Origin: Xanthomonas rydalmerensis | Lineage (GTDB): Bacteria; Pseudomonadota; Gammaproteobacteria; Xanthomonadales; Xanthomonadaceae | Assembly: GCF_033170385.1 (NCBI RefSeq) | Contig: NZ_CP126170.1 | Location: 1,946,001-2,010,000, forward strand | Length of the DNA: 64,000 nucleotides | Direction: 5' to 3' | Part shown: positions 1 through 8,778 of the stretch, piece after piece | How the letters are laid out: each line of letters starts with the position of its first letter | Numbering within the stretch: the stretch's first letter is position 1 | Notes under the pieces: generated by a model | Seen by the model: the letters and a program-made list of their open reading frames with translations, nothing else | The model's database searches: none | Told to the model about the DNA's origin: nothing | Program-made: the position numbers and the translations under genes

Positions 1-2247
1 GCCCTTGCCGTTCTGCGGCGAGGAGAAGGTGCCGGTGGTCTGCACCGGTACGGTCATCCCCGGCGGGGGCACATAGCTGGCGAGCAGGGCGGAAAAGTCG
101 TAATCGTCGCGCGACTGCGTGTAGATGTAGCTCTTCAGGTCCTTGTAGAACACCGCGGCGGCCACATAGGCCTTCTCGCCGAAGTACTTCTCGTACGACA
201 GGTCCAGCGCGTTGGCACGCCACGGATCGAGCAGGGGATTGCCGCCGCTGCCGCCGGGCTTGCCGGTGGACGTATCCACGCCGAAGTCCAGGCCGGCGCG
301 CATCTGGTCCACGCGCGGCCGCGCCACCTGCTTGGCCGCGGCGAAGCGCAGGGTCTGCTGGTGCGGGAACAGGAAGGCCAGGTTGAGGCTCGGCAGCCAG
401 TCGTTGTAGGTCTTGCCGGCATCGATCGGCAGCACGTTCTGGCCGGCGGGACGGGATTGGTCGAAGTAGCTGGACTGCGAGCTCTGGTCGGCGTGCTGCA
501 ACTGCACGCCGATGTTGCCGCGCACGCCGACCTCGCCGATGTCGGTGTTGATGTTGGCGCGCAGCCAGGCCGTGGTGATCTTCTCCTGCACGGTCCAGGA
601 CTTGGGGATCAGATAGTCCAGGTTGGTGACCGGGTTGAAGCTCATGTAGCGCGAGACCGCCGCCGGGACGTTCCAGGCCGGGATGGTGCCGATGCCGGCG
701 AAGCCAAGGTTGACCGGGTCGTACTGCAGGTCGCTGGCGATGTTGGTGTTGCCCTGCGCGCCGAGCAGGATGTTGCCTTCGGCCTGGGTCTTCTGCTTGC
801 GCCGGTCGGCGTAGTTGACGCCCACGTCGATGTCGGAGAACCAGGTCAGCGCCTGCGGTGCCGGTAGTGTCGCCGCCAGGCGGCCACCCTTCAGGCGGTC
901 CTCGACCTCCGGGACCTTGCCGTAGCCGGAGCCGTAGATGGTGTTGGTCAGGAACAGGCTGTTCGGGTCGGAGTAGTCGCGGCCGGGCGTGATCTGCGAG
1001 AAGCCATTGGGCTTGACCACGAGGCCGACGGTGTCCAACTGCGGCATCGGCACCAGCTGCAGGTTGTTTTCCAGGTTCAGCTCTTTACGCGTCGCCTTGG
1101 AGTAGTTGAGGTCGGCCATCAGGCGCACGCTGCCGAGGTTGAACTCGTTGTTCCAGCCGAACGCGTCGATCTTGTCCTTGCGCTTGTTGTACATGCCGCG
1201 CACCAGCGGATACACGCCGCTGGCGGTGCCGCCGGTGAAGCTGCCGCTGGCGTCGACCTGCGGATTGCTGATCAGCAGGCCGGGCGTATAGCCGCCATTG
1301 AAGTTGCTGAGATTGACCTCGAACTGATTGGCGGTGTCGATCTGCTCGGCTTCGGTATGGAACGCGTCGAAGGTGCTGGTCCAACTGCTGGACGGACGGA
1401 ACTGCACGGTCGCCATCACGCCGTCGCGCTTGTTGTTGCCGGTGCGGCGCAGCGCCTTGATGCCGTCGGAGAAGTAGGTGCCCGGGGCCAAGCCGGGACG
1501 GCTGCCGCTGTCGGTGTTCTGCGTCGTCCACGGCTCATACAGGCCGACCTGGTTCTCCTGGATCGGCATGTCGCTGTGGGCATAGCCGATCGACACGCCC
1601 AGGGTGTTGTCCAGGAACTGGTCGATGTAGCTGGCGCTGAAGCGATTGCCGAAGGCGTCGACGTCGGCGGCCTTGCCGAGCGAGCTCTTCTGCAGGCGGC
1701 CGCTGATCGCGATCACCCGGTCCGGGAAGCTCAGCGGGCGCACGGTCTGCATGTCGATGGTGCCGGACAGGCCCTGGCCGACCAGGCCGGCATCGGGCGT
1801 CTTGTACACGGTCACGCCGTTGACCAGTTCCGAGGGGTACTGGTCGAACTCGACGCTGCGGTTGTCGCCGGTGCTGACCACTTCGCGGCCGTTGAGCAGG
1901 GTGGTGGCGAAGTCGGGTGACAGGCCACGCACGCTGATCACCTGGGCACGGCCGGCGACGCGCTGTGCGGCCAGGCCGGGCAGGCGGCCGAGCGACTCGG
2001 CGATGCTCACGTCCGGCAGCTTGCCGATGTCCTCGGCCGAGATCGCCTCGACGATGGACGTCGAGTCCTGCTTGATCGCGATGGCGTTCTCGATGCCGCG
2101 GCGGATGCCGGTCACCTGGACCTTGTCCAGTTCGGTCACCGGATTGTTGGGCGTGGCGGCGGTGGTATCGGACTGTGCGGCGGCCAGCATCGGCGTCATC
2201 GCGACGGCCAGCGCCAGCGTCAGCGCGTTGCGCTTGTGGTTCAACAT
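1..2247 (-). CDS. TonB-dependent outer-membrane receptor, C-terminus beyond window
   Basis: An outer-membrane receptor for energised uptake of a ligand, here probably an oligosaccharide. The minus-strand frame opens at the ATG at 2247 and stays open to base 1 (749 codons), so the end of the beta-barrel lies outside the window. Residues 1 to about 24 form a signal peptide ending in MLAAAQS. A TonB box (ELDKVQVTG) follows near residue 40, then a plug domain (VEAISAEDIGKLPDVSIAES) and barrel strands rich in aromatic residues. The gene lies 0.5 kb downstream of a GH97 glucosidase gene on the same strand and faces two palindromic operator candidates, which fits a maltodextrin or starch-fragment receptor. 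The family call is firm. The substrate is inferred from the neighbours only. Confidence 0.93.
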   Translation of the reverse strand, partial: MLNHKRNALTLALAVAMTPMLAAAQSDTTAATPNNPVTELDKVQVTGIRRGIENAIAIKQDSTSIVEAISAEDIGKLPDVSIAESLGRLPGLAAQRVAGRAQVISVRGLSPDFATTLLNGREVVSTGDNRSVEFDQYPSELVNGVTVYKTPDAGLVGQGLSGTIDMQTVRPLSFPDRVIAISGRLQKSSLGKAADVDAFGNRFSASYIDQFLDNTLGVSIGYAHSDMPIQENQVGLYEPWTTQNTDSGSRPGLAPGTYFSDGIKALRRTGNNKRDGVMATVQFRPSSSWTSTFDAFHTEAEQIDTANQFEVNLSNFNGGYTPGLLISNPQVDASGSFTGGTASGVYPLVRGMYNKRKDKIDAFGWNNEFNLGSVRLMADLNYSKATRKELNLENNLQLVPMPQLDTVGLVVKPNGFSQITPGRDYSDPNSLFLTNTIYGSGYGKVPEVEDRLKGGRLAATLPAPQALTWFSDIDVGVNYADRRKQKTQAEGNILLGAQGNTNIASDLQYDPVNLGFAGIGTIPAWNVPAAVSRYMSFNPVTNLDYLIPKSWTVQEKITTAWLRANINTDIGEVGVRGNIGVQLQHADQSSQSSYFDQSRPAGQNVLPIDAGKTYNDWLPSLNLAFLFPHQQTLRFAAAKQVARPRVDQMRAGLDFGVDTSTGKPGGSGGNPLLDPWRANALDLSYEKYFGEKAYVAAAVFYKDLKSYIYTQSRDDYDFSALLASYVPPPGMTVPVQTTGTFSSPQNGKG

Positions 2248-2381
2248 TTTCCCCTCCCAGGCAATGTTGTCTTGCGAATGTCTGAACCGGCGAGGCGGCC
2301 GGATGTGCGTGTCGCGCAGCCGCAGGGCGGTGTCGCGATTGCGCTGTATGGTAGACACGCGGCTTCGTCGCGAACGTCCGC

Positions 2382-2395
2382 TGCATACGTATTCA
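2382..2395. promoter_or_regulatory. Palindromic operator candidate TGCATACGTATTCA
   Basis: A 14-nt palindrome centred on CG with one mismatched pair. Its exact reverse complement recurs at 4930-4943 in the promoter region shared by the GH97 and six-hairpin glycosidase genes. The central CG and 14-nt length are typical of LacI-family operators, and a LacI-type gene lies in the locus. Assignment to that regulator is inference. Confidence 0.55.
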
Positions 2396-2411
2396 CTGGC
2401 CTGCATCGCAT

Positions 2412-2425
2412 TGGAAGCGCTTTCA
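2412..2425. promoter_or_regulatory. LacI-type palindrome TGGAAGCGCTTTCA
   Basis: A 14-nt near-perfect palindrome around a central CG, close to the general GAAAGCGCTTTC pattern of LacI/CcpA-family sites. Its centre is 30 nt from that of the neighbouring palindrome (about three helical turns), so both would face the same side of the DNA. Only one clear copy was seen in the window. Confidence 0.5.
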
Positions 2426-2746
2426 GGATCGCGATGTCGTGCGCTTGGCGCTAAGCCGGTGCCGTTGGGTACGTGCATTGCGCTCTGCAGCCGATGTCGA
2501 CTGTCGTGGATGCTCGGGTGCCGTGAGGCAGGGGATGTAGCGGTTGCGTGAACGCGTGGACCTATCCGGCCATGCAGCTGATAGCACGGCAGATCCTGGC
2601 CAACGCCGCGTGCAGCGGCGCTGTCCTTTCGTGCGCACTTGCGCGACGCCTGGCGCACGAGGAAGGGGCCAGGCAAGAGGGCCAAGCAAAGAGCGCAGTC
2701 GCCGCCGATGTACCGCTGGCGGCACTGCATCCGCCAAGATGACCCG

Positions 2747-4855
2747 CTAGCGCTGCGCAGCCGCGCCGGCAGATGCAGGCGCCGGATCCAGCGGGACGAA
2801 ACGGATCGCCTGGCCGCCGCCGGGCGCCAGCTTCAGCTGCAACTGGTCGCGGCTGGTGACCTCGCGCTGTTCGCGGACGAAGTCGAAGGGATTGTGCTGG
2901 TAGTCGGCGGCATCGCCGTCGCGGTAGATCTCGGCGCGGTAGCGCACGCCCGGTTCGAGAAAGCCCAGCGCGATCGGCAGCACGCGACCGTGTTCGTCGG
3001 TGATGCTGCCGAGGAACCAGTCGCGGCTGTGGCGGTCCTTGCGCACGATGGTCACGTAATCGCCGATCTCGCCGTCGAGCACGCGACTGTCGTCCCAGTC
3101 CACTGCCACGTCCTCGATGAAGCGGAAGGCGTCGCGGTGCTGCAGGTAGTGTTCGGGCAGGTCGGCCGCCATCTGGATCGGGCTGTACAGGGTCACATAC
3201 AGTGCCAGCTGCCGTGCCAGCGTGCTCGGAATCGCGCGTCCGCCGCGGCCCTTCAGGCTGAGGATGCCGGGCGTGTAGTCCATCGGCCCGGCCAGCATGC
3301 GCGTGAACACCAGATCGACCTCGTGCTCCGGTGGATTCGGCGGCTCGCCCCAGGCGTTGTACTCCATGCCACGTGCGCCTTCGCGCGAGAGCCAGTTCGG
3401 GTAGGTGCGGCGCAGGCCGGTGTCCTTGATCGGCTCGTGGGCATTGACCGACAGATGGCGCTTGGCCGCCTCCTGCACCACCTTGAGATGGTGGCGGGCC
3501 ATGAACTGGCCATCGTGCCATTCGCGCCACAGCGGGCCGCCGGCCGGATTGCGCCGGTCCACCTGGCCATCGTCGCAGACGTAGCCGGTCTTGAAGGTGT
3601 CCACGCCCAACCGGGCGTACAGGTTCAGCGCCGCATCGAGCTGGTCTTCGTAGTGCTCCACCGCGCAACCGGTCTCGTGGTGGCCGATCAGGTGCACGCC
3701 CTTCTTCGCCGCGTAGGCGCTGAGCGCGGCGATGTCGAAGTCCGCGGTGGCGCGGGTGAAGTCGAAGTCGTATCCATTGCCGACCCAGTTGCCGTCCCAA
3801 CCGGGGTTCCAGCCTTCGACCAGCACGCCACGGAAGCCGTGCGCCGCGGCGAAGTCGATGTAGCGGCGGGTATTGGCGGTGGTGGCGGCATGCTTGGGGC
3901 CGCGCGCCCAGGTTTCCTGGTTCAAGTGCATCGACCACCACACGCCGATGTACTTGGCCGGGTGCACCCAGCTCACGTCGCCCAGTGCGTTGGGTTCGTT
4001 GAGGTTGAGGATCAGGTTGGAATCGACCAGGCCGCCGGCGGTGTCGCTGATCTGCAGCGTGCGCCACGGCGTGTCGAAGGGCAGGCGTCGGCGGACCTTC
4101 CAGCCCTCCGCCGACGGCGAGAGTTGCGCATGCAGGCGCTGGCCTTCGCCGCGGCGCAGCCACATGCCGGCGTAGTCGACTAGGGCCGCCTCGTGGATGG
4201 CCAGGTGCAGGCCGTCCTGGCTGCGCAGGGTGAACGGCGTGTGCGCCAGCGGCACTTCGCGCAGCGGCGTGCGCCTGTACAGGTATTCGTAGTGAATGGG
4301 AGCGCCGGCGGGAATCCACCAGGCCGTCGCGTCGGGGACGATATCGAACTCGGTGAGCTCCTCGTCGATCACCGCCTCCTGCATCCCCGCCTGCTGCGGA
4401 AAGCTGTAGCGGAAGCCGAGCCCGTCGTCGTAGACGCGGAACACCACCGCGAAGCGGCGCTGGCGGCCGCCGCGCTCGCCCAGGTCCACGCGCAGCTCGT
4501 TGTAGTGATTGCGTACGTAGCGGCGCTCGCCCCAGGGCTGTTCCCAGGTTTCGTCGACGCTGCGGCTGCGCTGGTCCAGCAACGCCAGGTCGCGATCCAG
4601 GCTGCCATCGCGCAACTGGAAGCCGAGCCGCGATTCGCCGATCACCGGCTCGCCCAGGCGCTGCACGCGATAGCTGGGGCGGCCGTCGTCCAGTTGCACG
4701 GACACGCGCAGGATCTTGTCCGGCGAATCGATGCTGGCCACGGTCTGCGGTGCGGCCTGCAGTCCAGGGGCGATGCACAGCAGCAGCGTCGCCAGCCACG
4801 ATGGCAGGCGCTGCGTCGGGCGCAGGCGCAATGAGGCGTGAAGCGGCAGCGGCAT
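2747..4855 (-). CDS. GH97 alpha-glucosidase, inverting SusB-like type
   Basis: Probably a periplasmic or outer-membrane enzyme that releases glucose from alpha-glucans. The ATG at 4855 follows GGGAGGGG; an in-frame TTG 12 nt upstream is less likely. That gives 702 aa, the usual GH97 size. A signal peptide (PLHASLRLRPTQRLPSWLA, then a hydrophobic stretch ending LQAAPQ) precedes an N-terminal beta-sandwich and a catalytic barrel. Three acidic motifs match the inverting SusB subgroup: HHETG, NAHEP and GMEYNAW, which carry the equivalents of the calcium- and water-activating glutamates and the general acid. The gene is divergent from the six-hairpin glycosidase gene and upstream of the receptor gene on the same strand. 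The inverting-subgroup call comes from motif recall, not alignment. Confidence 0.92.
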   Translation of the reverse strand: MPLPLHASLRLRPTQRLPSWLATLLLCIAPGLQAAPQTVASIDSPDKILRVSVQLDDGRPSYRVQRLGEPVIGESRLGFQLRDGSLDRDLALLDQRSRSVDETWEQPWGERRYVRNHYNELRVDLGERGGRQRRFAVVFRVYDDGLGFRYSFPQQAGMQEAVIDEELTEFDIVPDATAWWIPAGAPIHYEYLYRRTPLREVPLAHTPFTLRSQDGLHLAIHEAALVDYAGMWLRRGEGQRLHAQLSPSAEGWKVRRRLPFDTPWRTLQISDTAGGLVDSNLILNLNEPNALGDVSWVHPAKYIGVWWSMHLNQETWARGPKHAATTANTRRYIDFAAAHGFRGVLVEGWNPGWDGNWVGNGYDFDFTRATADFDIAALSAYAAKKGVHLIGHHETGCAVEHYEDQLDAALNLYARLGVDTFKTGYVCDDGQVDRRNPAGGPLWREWHDGQFMARHHLKVVQEAAKRHLSVNAHEPIKDTGLRRTYPNWLSREGARGMEYNAWGEPPNPPEHEVDLVFTRMLAGPMDYTPGILSLKGRGGRAIPSTLARQLALYVTLYSPIQMAADLPEHYLQHRDAFRFIEDVAVDWDDSRVLDGEIGDYVTIVRKDRHSRDWFLGSITDEHGRVLPIALGFLEPGVRYRAEIYRDGDAADYQHNPFDFVREQREVTSRDQLQLKLAPGGGQAIRFVPLDPAPASAGAAAQR

Positions 4856-4929
4856 ATCCCCTCCCAAGGCGACCGTGGCACCGCAACGACTATAGCGAGG
4901 CGGTTCCTTGCAGCCGGAGGCCGTGGCGA

Positions 4930-4943
4930 TGAATACGTATGCA
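4930..4943. promoter_or_regulatory. Palindromic operator candidate TGAATACGTATGCA
   Basis: The exact reverse complement of the 14-mer at 2382-2395. It sits in the 240-nt divergent region between the GH97 and six-hairpin glycosidase starts, where one bound repressor could control both directions. Probably an operator of the local LacI-type regulator; untested. Confidence 0.6.
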
Positions 4944-5095
4944 ACTACACGCGCCGCGGTGCTGCCCGTCTACCATGTCCGCAGCGCCCCGCGATGCGGA
5001 GGCGGCGACCGCAGCGCCGGCATGCCGGCCTGCGCTTCCACCATGCAGGCAAAGAGGGAGGGAGGTCGATCGGTGCGAGCCGGTCTGCCGCTTCG

Positions 5096-7297
5096 ATGCT
5101 GAAGATGATCTGCTTGGCCGCCACCTTGGGTGCTGCGGCGTCGGCGTCTGCTGGACAGACGTCATTGCAATGGCGCGGTCAGACCGCGCAGGCCGAGGCC
5201 ACCGCCGACGGCGGCTTCGTGCTGCACGCGGCGCAGGGCACGCGCACGCTGTCGTTGCAGCCGCTGCGCAGCGAGACCGACAGCCTGTTGTTCGATGCGC
5301 TGTTCGCGTTGGCGCAGCAGGAACTGCGCGACGACCAGGTCCAGGCGATCCGTGACCCGGCGTTCGATCACGGCAAACCGTTGCCGTGCGATTGCTACCA
5401 GACCGGCGAGCGCTGGCCCTACGTGTGGACCCGCGATGTCAGCTATGCCGCCGACCTGGCCCTGGCGCGGCTGGATCCCGAGCGCACGCGGCGCTCGCTG
5501 CACTTCAAGCTGTCGCCGATGCGCGGCGCCGATGTGCTGCCGGGGCTGTTCGTGGCGCAGGACACCGGCTCCGGCGGCAGCTGGCCGGTGAGCAGCGACC
5601 GCGTGGTGTGGTTTCTGGCCGCGCGTCACTTGCTGGACGAACCGGGTTTCGCCGCCGACACCCGTGCCGCGCTCACCGCCACGCTGGCGCAGGACCGCGC
5701 GTTCGCGTTCGACCCGCACATCGGCCTGTACCGCGGCGAGACCTCGTTCCTGGACTGGCGCGAGCAGACCTATCCGGCCTGGACCCGCGAGGACGTCGGC
5801 TTCATCGCCAGCTCCTTCGCGCTGTCGACCAACGTGCTGCACTATCAGGCGCTGCGTCTGGGCGAGCGCCTGGCCCGGGAGCAGGACGACACGCAGGCGG
5901 CCGCGCGCTATGCCGGCTGGGCCGATGCGCTGCGCCAGGCGATCGCGCAGCGCTTCTGGCGCGAGGACCGCGGCACCTACGTCAGCTACATCGGCACTGC
6001 CGAGCATCCGGTGCGCTACGAAAGCTACGATCTGCTGGGCCTGTCGCTGGCGGTGCTGGCCGACGTGCTGCCGGCCGAGCGCGCACGCCAGGCACTGGCC
6101 CGCTATCCCGCGGTGGAGGCGGGCAGCCCGGTGGTGTGGCCGCAGCAGCGCGAGGTGCCGATCTACCACAATCGGGCGATCTGGCCGTTCGTCAGCGCCT
6201 ATGCGCTGCGCGCGGCGCGGCATACCGACGACAGCGCGCGCATCGATCTGGAAGTGCGCTCGCTGCTGCGCGGCGCCGCGCTCGCCGGCTCGAACATGGA
6301 GAACTACGAATTCCTGAGCCAGGCCGCGCATGTCGACGACGGTCCACTCAGCGGCCCGGTGGTCAATTCGCCGCGGCAGCTGTGGTCGGTGGCGGGCTAC
6401 CTGGCGATGGTGATCGAGGGCGTGTTCGGCCTCGAGGACGATGGTCGCGTGCTGCCCAAGCTGCCGACCAGCCTGGTGCCGCTGCTGTTCGGCGAGCGTC
6501 AGGAGATCGCATTGCAGCTAAAGGACCGACGCATCGTGCTGCGGAGGCCGCGGCAGCTGCAAGGCGACCTGCTGGTCGCCGGCGAGACCCGCACCCAGGA
6601 CGGTGTGACCACCGTCGACCTGGTCGCGCGCCGCAGCGGCAGCGCGCCATTGCAAATGCTCACGGCCGCGGACGCCTTCGCGCCGCTGGCGCCGTCGGCA
6701 CCGCAGGTGCGGCGCGAGGCGCAGGGCTGGCGTGTGCAGGCGGCCGCGGACACGGTGCTGTACGTCGATGGGCAGGCGCGACCCGGCAGCGCCGACGGCG
6801 TGCTTTTGCCGCTGGCCGAGCGCGTGCAATGCCTGAGCCTGACCCGGCAGAGCGCGCGTTGGGAGTCGTTGCATAGCCCTACCGTCTGCGTCGGCGACGT
6901 GGCGCGCGTGGAGGGCGCCGATGACTGGGTCTGGACGGTGCCGCACGATGGCGCGTACCGGCTGAGCCTGCGCTACGTCAATGCGCATGGCCCGATCAAC
7001 ACCGGTGTCACCGCGGCTGTCAAGCGCCTGCAGGTGCAGTGCGGAGCGGCGTCGCCGCAATCGCAGCCGCTGGTGATGCCGCACAGCGTCGGCGAGCAGA
7101 CCTCCACGGCGGCGGTGTTCGCGCTGCAGGCCGGGCAACGCTGCGTCGCGCGCTTGCTGCCGGCGCAGAACATGAGCGCGCTGCAGCACTTCGCGCGCTA
7201 CACCGGCGGCCAGGGCGGCGCCGATGGCGTGGTCAATGCCGCCGATGTCGCCGCGCTGCTGATCGCGCCGGCCGGCCCGATCGAGGAGCGCCCATGA
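5096..7297 (+). CDS. Exported six-hairpin (GH15-like) glycosidase
   Basis: A predicted secreted alpha-glucan hydrolase or debranching-type enzyme of 733 aa. The open frame extends far upstream, but the ATG at 5096 (MLKMICLAATLGAAASASAG) begins a typical signal peptide, so it was chosen; no good Shine-Dalgarno sequence is close to it. Residues of about 50-480 form an alpha/alpha-barrel with the GH15/glucan-debranching signature WPYVWTRDVSYAADLAL, then EDVGFIASSFALSTN and IYHNRAIWPFVSAYALRAAR. The last 130 or so residues look like a beta-sandwich carbohydrate-binding module. The stop overlaps the MFS start by four nt, so the two are translationally coupled. The exact family and linkage specificity cannot be fixed by eye. 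Confidence 0.82.
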   Translation: MLKMICLAATLGAAASASAGQTSLQWRGQTAQAEATADGGFVLHAAQGTRTLSLQPLRSETDSLLFDALFALAQQELRDDQVQAIRDPAFDHGKPLPCDCYQTGERWPYVWTRDVSYAADLALARLDPERTRRSLHFKLSPMRGADVLPGLFVAQDTGSGGSWPVSSDRVVWFLAARHLLDEPGFAADTRAALTATLAQDRAFAFDPHIGLYRGETSFLDWREQTYPAWTREDVGFIASSFALSTNVLHYQALRLGERLAREQDDTQAAARYAGWADALRQAIAQRFWREDRGTYVSYIGTAEHPVRYESYDLLGLSLAVLADVLPAERARQALARYPAVEAGSPVVWPQQREVPIYHNRAIWPFVSAYALRAARHTDDSARIDLEVRSLLRGAALAGSNMENYEFLSQAAHVDDGPLSGPVVNSPRQLWSVAGYLAMVIEGVFGLEDDGRVLPKLPTSLVPLLFGERQEIALQLKDRRIVLRRPRQLQGDLLVAGETRTQDGVTTVDLVARRSGSAPLQMLTAADAFAPLAPSAPQVRREAQGWRVQAAADTVLYVDGQARPGSADGVLLPLAERVQCLSLTRQSARWESLHSPTVCVGDVARVEGADDWVWTVPHDGAYRLSLRYVNAHGPINTGVTAAVKRLQVQCGAASPQSQPLVMPHSVGEQTSTAAVFALQAGQRCVARLLPAQNMSALQHFARYTGGQGGADGVVNAADVAALLIAPAGPIEERP

Positions 7298-8778
7298 GCG
7301 CCGTGTCACGCGCCAAGCCGGCGCTGTCGTTCTGGCAGATCTGGAACATGTGCTTCGGTTTCCTGGGCATCCAGTTCGGCTTCGCGTTGCAGAACGCCAA
7401 TGCCAGCCGCATCTTCCAGACCCTGGGCGCGGACATGGAGCAGGTGCCGGGGCTGTGGATCGCTGCGCCGCTGACCGGCCTGATCGTGCAGCCCATCGTC
7501 GGCTACCTGTCCGATCGCACCTGGAACCGTTTCGGGCGGCGCCGGCCGTATTTCATGGTCGGTGCGCTGCTCACCACGCTGGCGTTGCTGGTGATGCCGA
7601 ACTCGCCAGCGCTGTGGGTGGCGGCCGGGACGCTGTGGGTGCTGGACGCCTCGATCAACATCTCGATGGAGCCGTTCCGCGCCTTCGTCGGCGACCAGTT
7701 GCCGGCGCGCCAGCGCGCCAGCGGCTACGCCATGCAGAGCTTCTTCATCGGCGTCGGTGCGGTGGTGGCGAGCATGCTGCCGTGGTTGCTGGCGCACTGG
7801 GGGGTGAGCAACACCGCGGGCCCCGGCGAGGTGCCGGCGACGGTGCGCTACGCGTTCTATCTCGGCGGCGCGGTGCTGTTCCTGTCGATCGGCTGGACCG
7901 TACTGCGCACCCGCGAATATCCGCCCGAGGATCTGCACGGTTTCGACGACGCCACGCCGGCCGCCACGGCGACGCAGCCGCGCTACGCCGATGTCGCCGC
8001 GACGCTGTGGTGCGCCGCGGGCATCGCCGGGGCGGCGGCGATCGCCTTCAGTGGCGGCGACCGCATGCTGTACGTGCTGGCCGGGCTGTGCCTCGGCTAC
8101 GGCGTGCTGCAGGGCGTGGCGCCGCGCCTGCGCCGCGGGCACATGCTGGCCGCGATCGTCTGCGACCTGCAGACCATGCCGCAGGCGATGCGGCGCCTGG
8201 CCTGGGTGCAGTTCTTCTCGTGGTTCGCGCTGTTCGCGATGTGGATCTACACCACCGCCGCGGTCACCCAGACCCACTACGGCACCCACGATGCGACCTC
8301 GGCCGCGTACAACGAGGGGGCAAACTGGGTCGGTGTGCTGTTCGCCGCCTACAACGGCTTCGCCGCCCTGGCGGCGATCGCGATCCCGCTGCTGGTGCGT
8401 GCCTGCGGGCTGCGCGTGAGCCACCTGCTCAACCTGTGCCTGGGCGCGGCCGGCCTGCTGTCGTTCCTGTGGATCCGCGACCCGCAGTGGCTGCTGCTGT
8501 CGATGGTCGGGGTCGGCTTCGCCTGGGCCTCGATCCTGTCGCTGCCGTATGCGCTGCTGTCGGACAGCGTGCCGGCGGCGAAGATGGGCGTGTACATGGG
8601 CATCTTCAATTTCTTCATCGTGATCCCGCAGTTGGTCGCGGTCAGCGTGCTGGGCTTCGTGCTCACGCACTGGCTCGATGGCCGGCCGCTGTACGCGTTG
8701 GCGATCGGCGGCGGCAGCCTGCTGGTGGCGGCGCTGTGCGTGCTGTGGGTGCCGTCGGATTCGGGAGCGAACGCATGA
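7294..8778 (+). CDS. MFS sugar transporter, SLC45/MalY-like
   Basis: An inner-membrane permease of 494 aa with about twelve hydrophobic segments, probably a proton symporter for maltose or maltodextrins. The loop between helices 2 and 3 carries the MFS signature DRTWNRFGRRRPYFMVGA, and the N-terminal FWQIWNMCFGFLGIQFGFAL resembles the SLC45/glycoside-cation symporter branch that includes Caulobacter MalY. The start ATG overlaps the stop of the upstream glycosidase gene, and its stop overlaps the amylase start, so the three genes form a tight operon: hydrolysis outside the membrane, then uptake. The substrate is inferred from this context. Confidence 0.88.
   Translation: MSAVSRAKPALSFWQIWNMCFGFLGIQFGFALQNANASRIFQTLGADMEQVPGLWIAAPLTGLIVQPIVGYLSDRTWNRFGRRRPYFMVGALLTTLALLVMPNSPALWVAAGTLWVLDASINISMEPFRAFVGDQLPARQRASGYAMQSFFIGVGAVVASMLPWLLAHWGVSNTAGPGEVPATVRYAFYLGGAVLFLSIGWTVLRTREYPPEDLHGFDDATPAATATQPRYADVAATLWCAAGIAGAAAIAFSGGDRMLYVLAGLCLGYGVLQGVAPRLRRGHMLAAIVCDLQTMPQAMRRLAWVQFFSWFALFAMWIYTTAAVTQTHYGTHDATSAAYNEGANWVGVLFAAYNGFAALAAIAIPLLVRACGLRVSHLLNLCLGAAGLLSFLWIRDPQWLLLSMVGVGFAWASILSLPYALLSDSVPAAKMGVYMGIFNFFIVIPQLVAVSVLGFVLTHWLDGRPLYALAIGGGSLLVAALCVLWVPSDSGANA

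Larger units (their letters stand above)
2248..2746. other. 500-nt non-coding gap with receptor promoter region
   Basis: This stretch separates the GH97 gene from the receptor gene on the minus strand. No convincing gene was found; the open frames here are shadows with no family resemblance. It holds the two palindromes listed separately, about 135-180 nt upstream of the receptor start, so the receptor probably has its own regulated promoter. Confidence 0.6.

Noticed and set aside
2562..4886. A 774-aa open frame on the minus strand overlapping GH97
   Set aside because: It is out of frame with the GH97 gene, rich in Arg/Pro/Ala, and has no recognisable domain; a typical GC-rich shadow.
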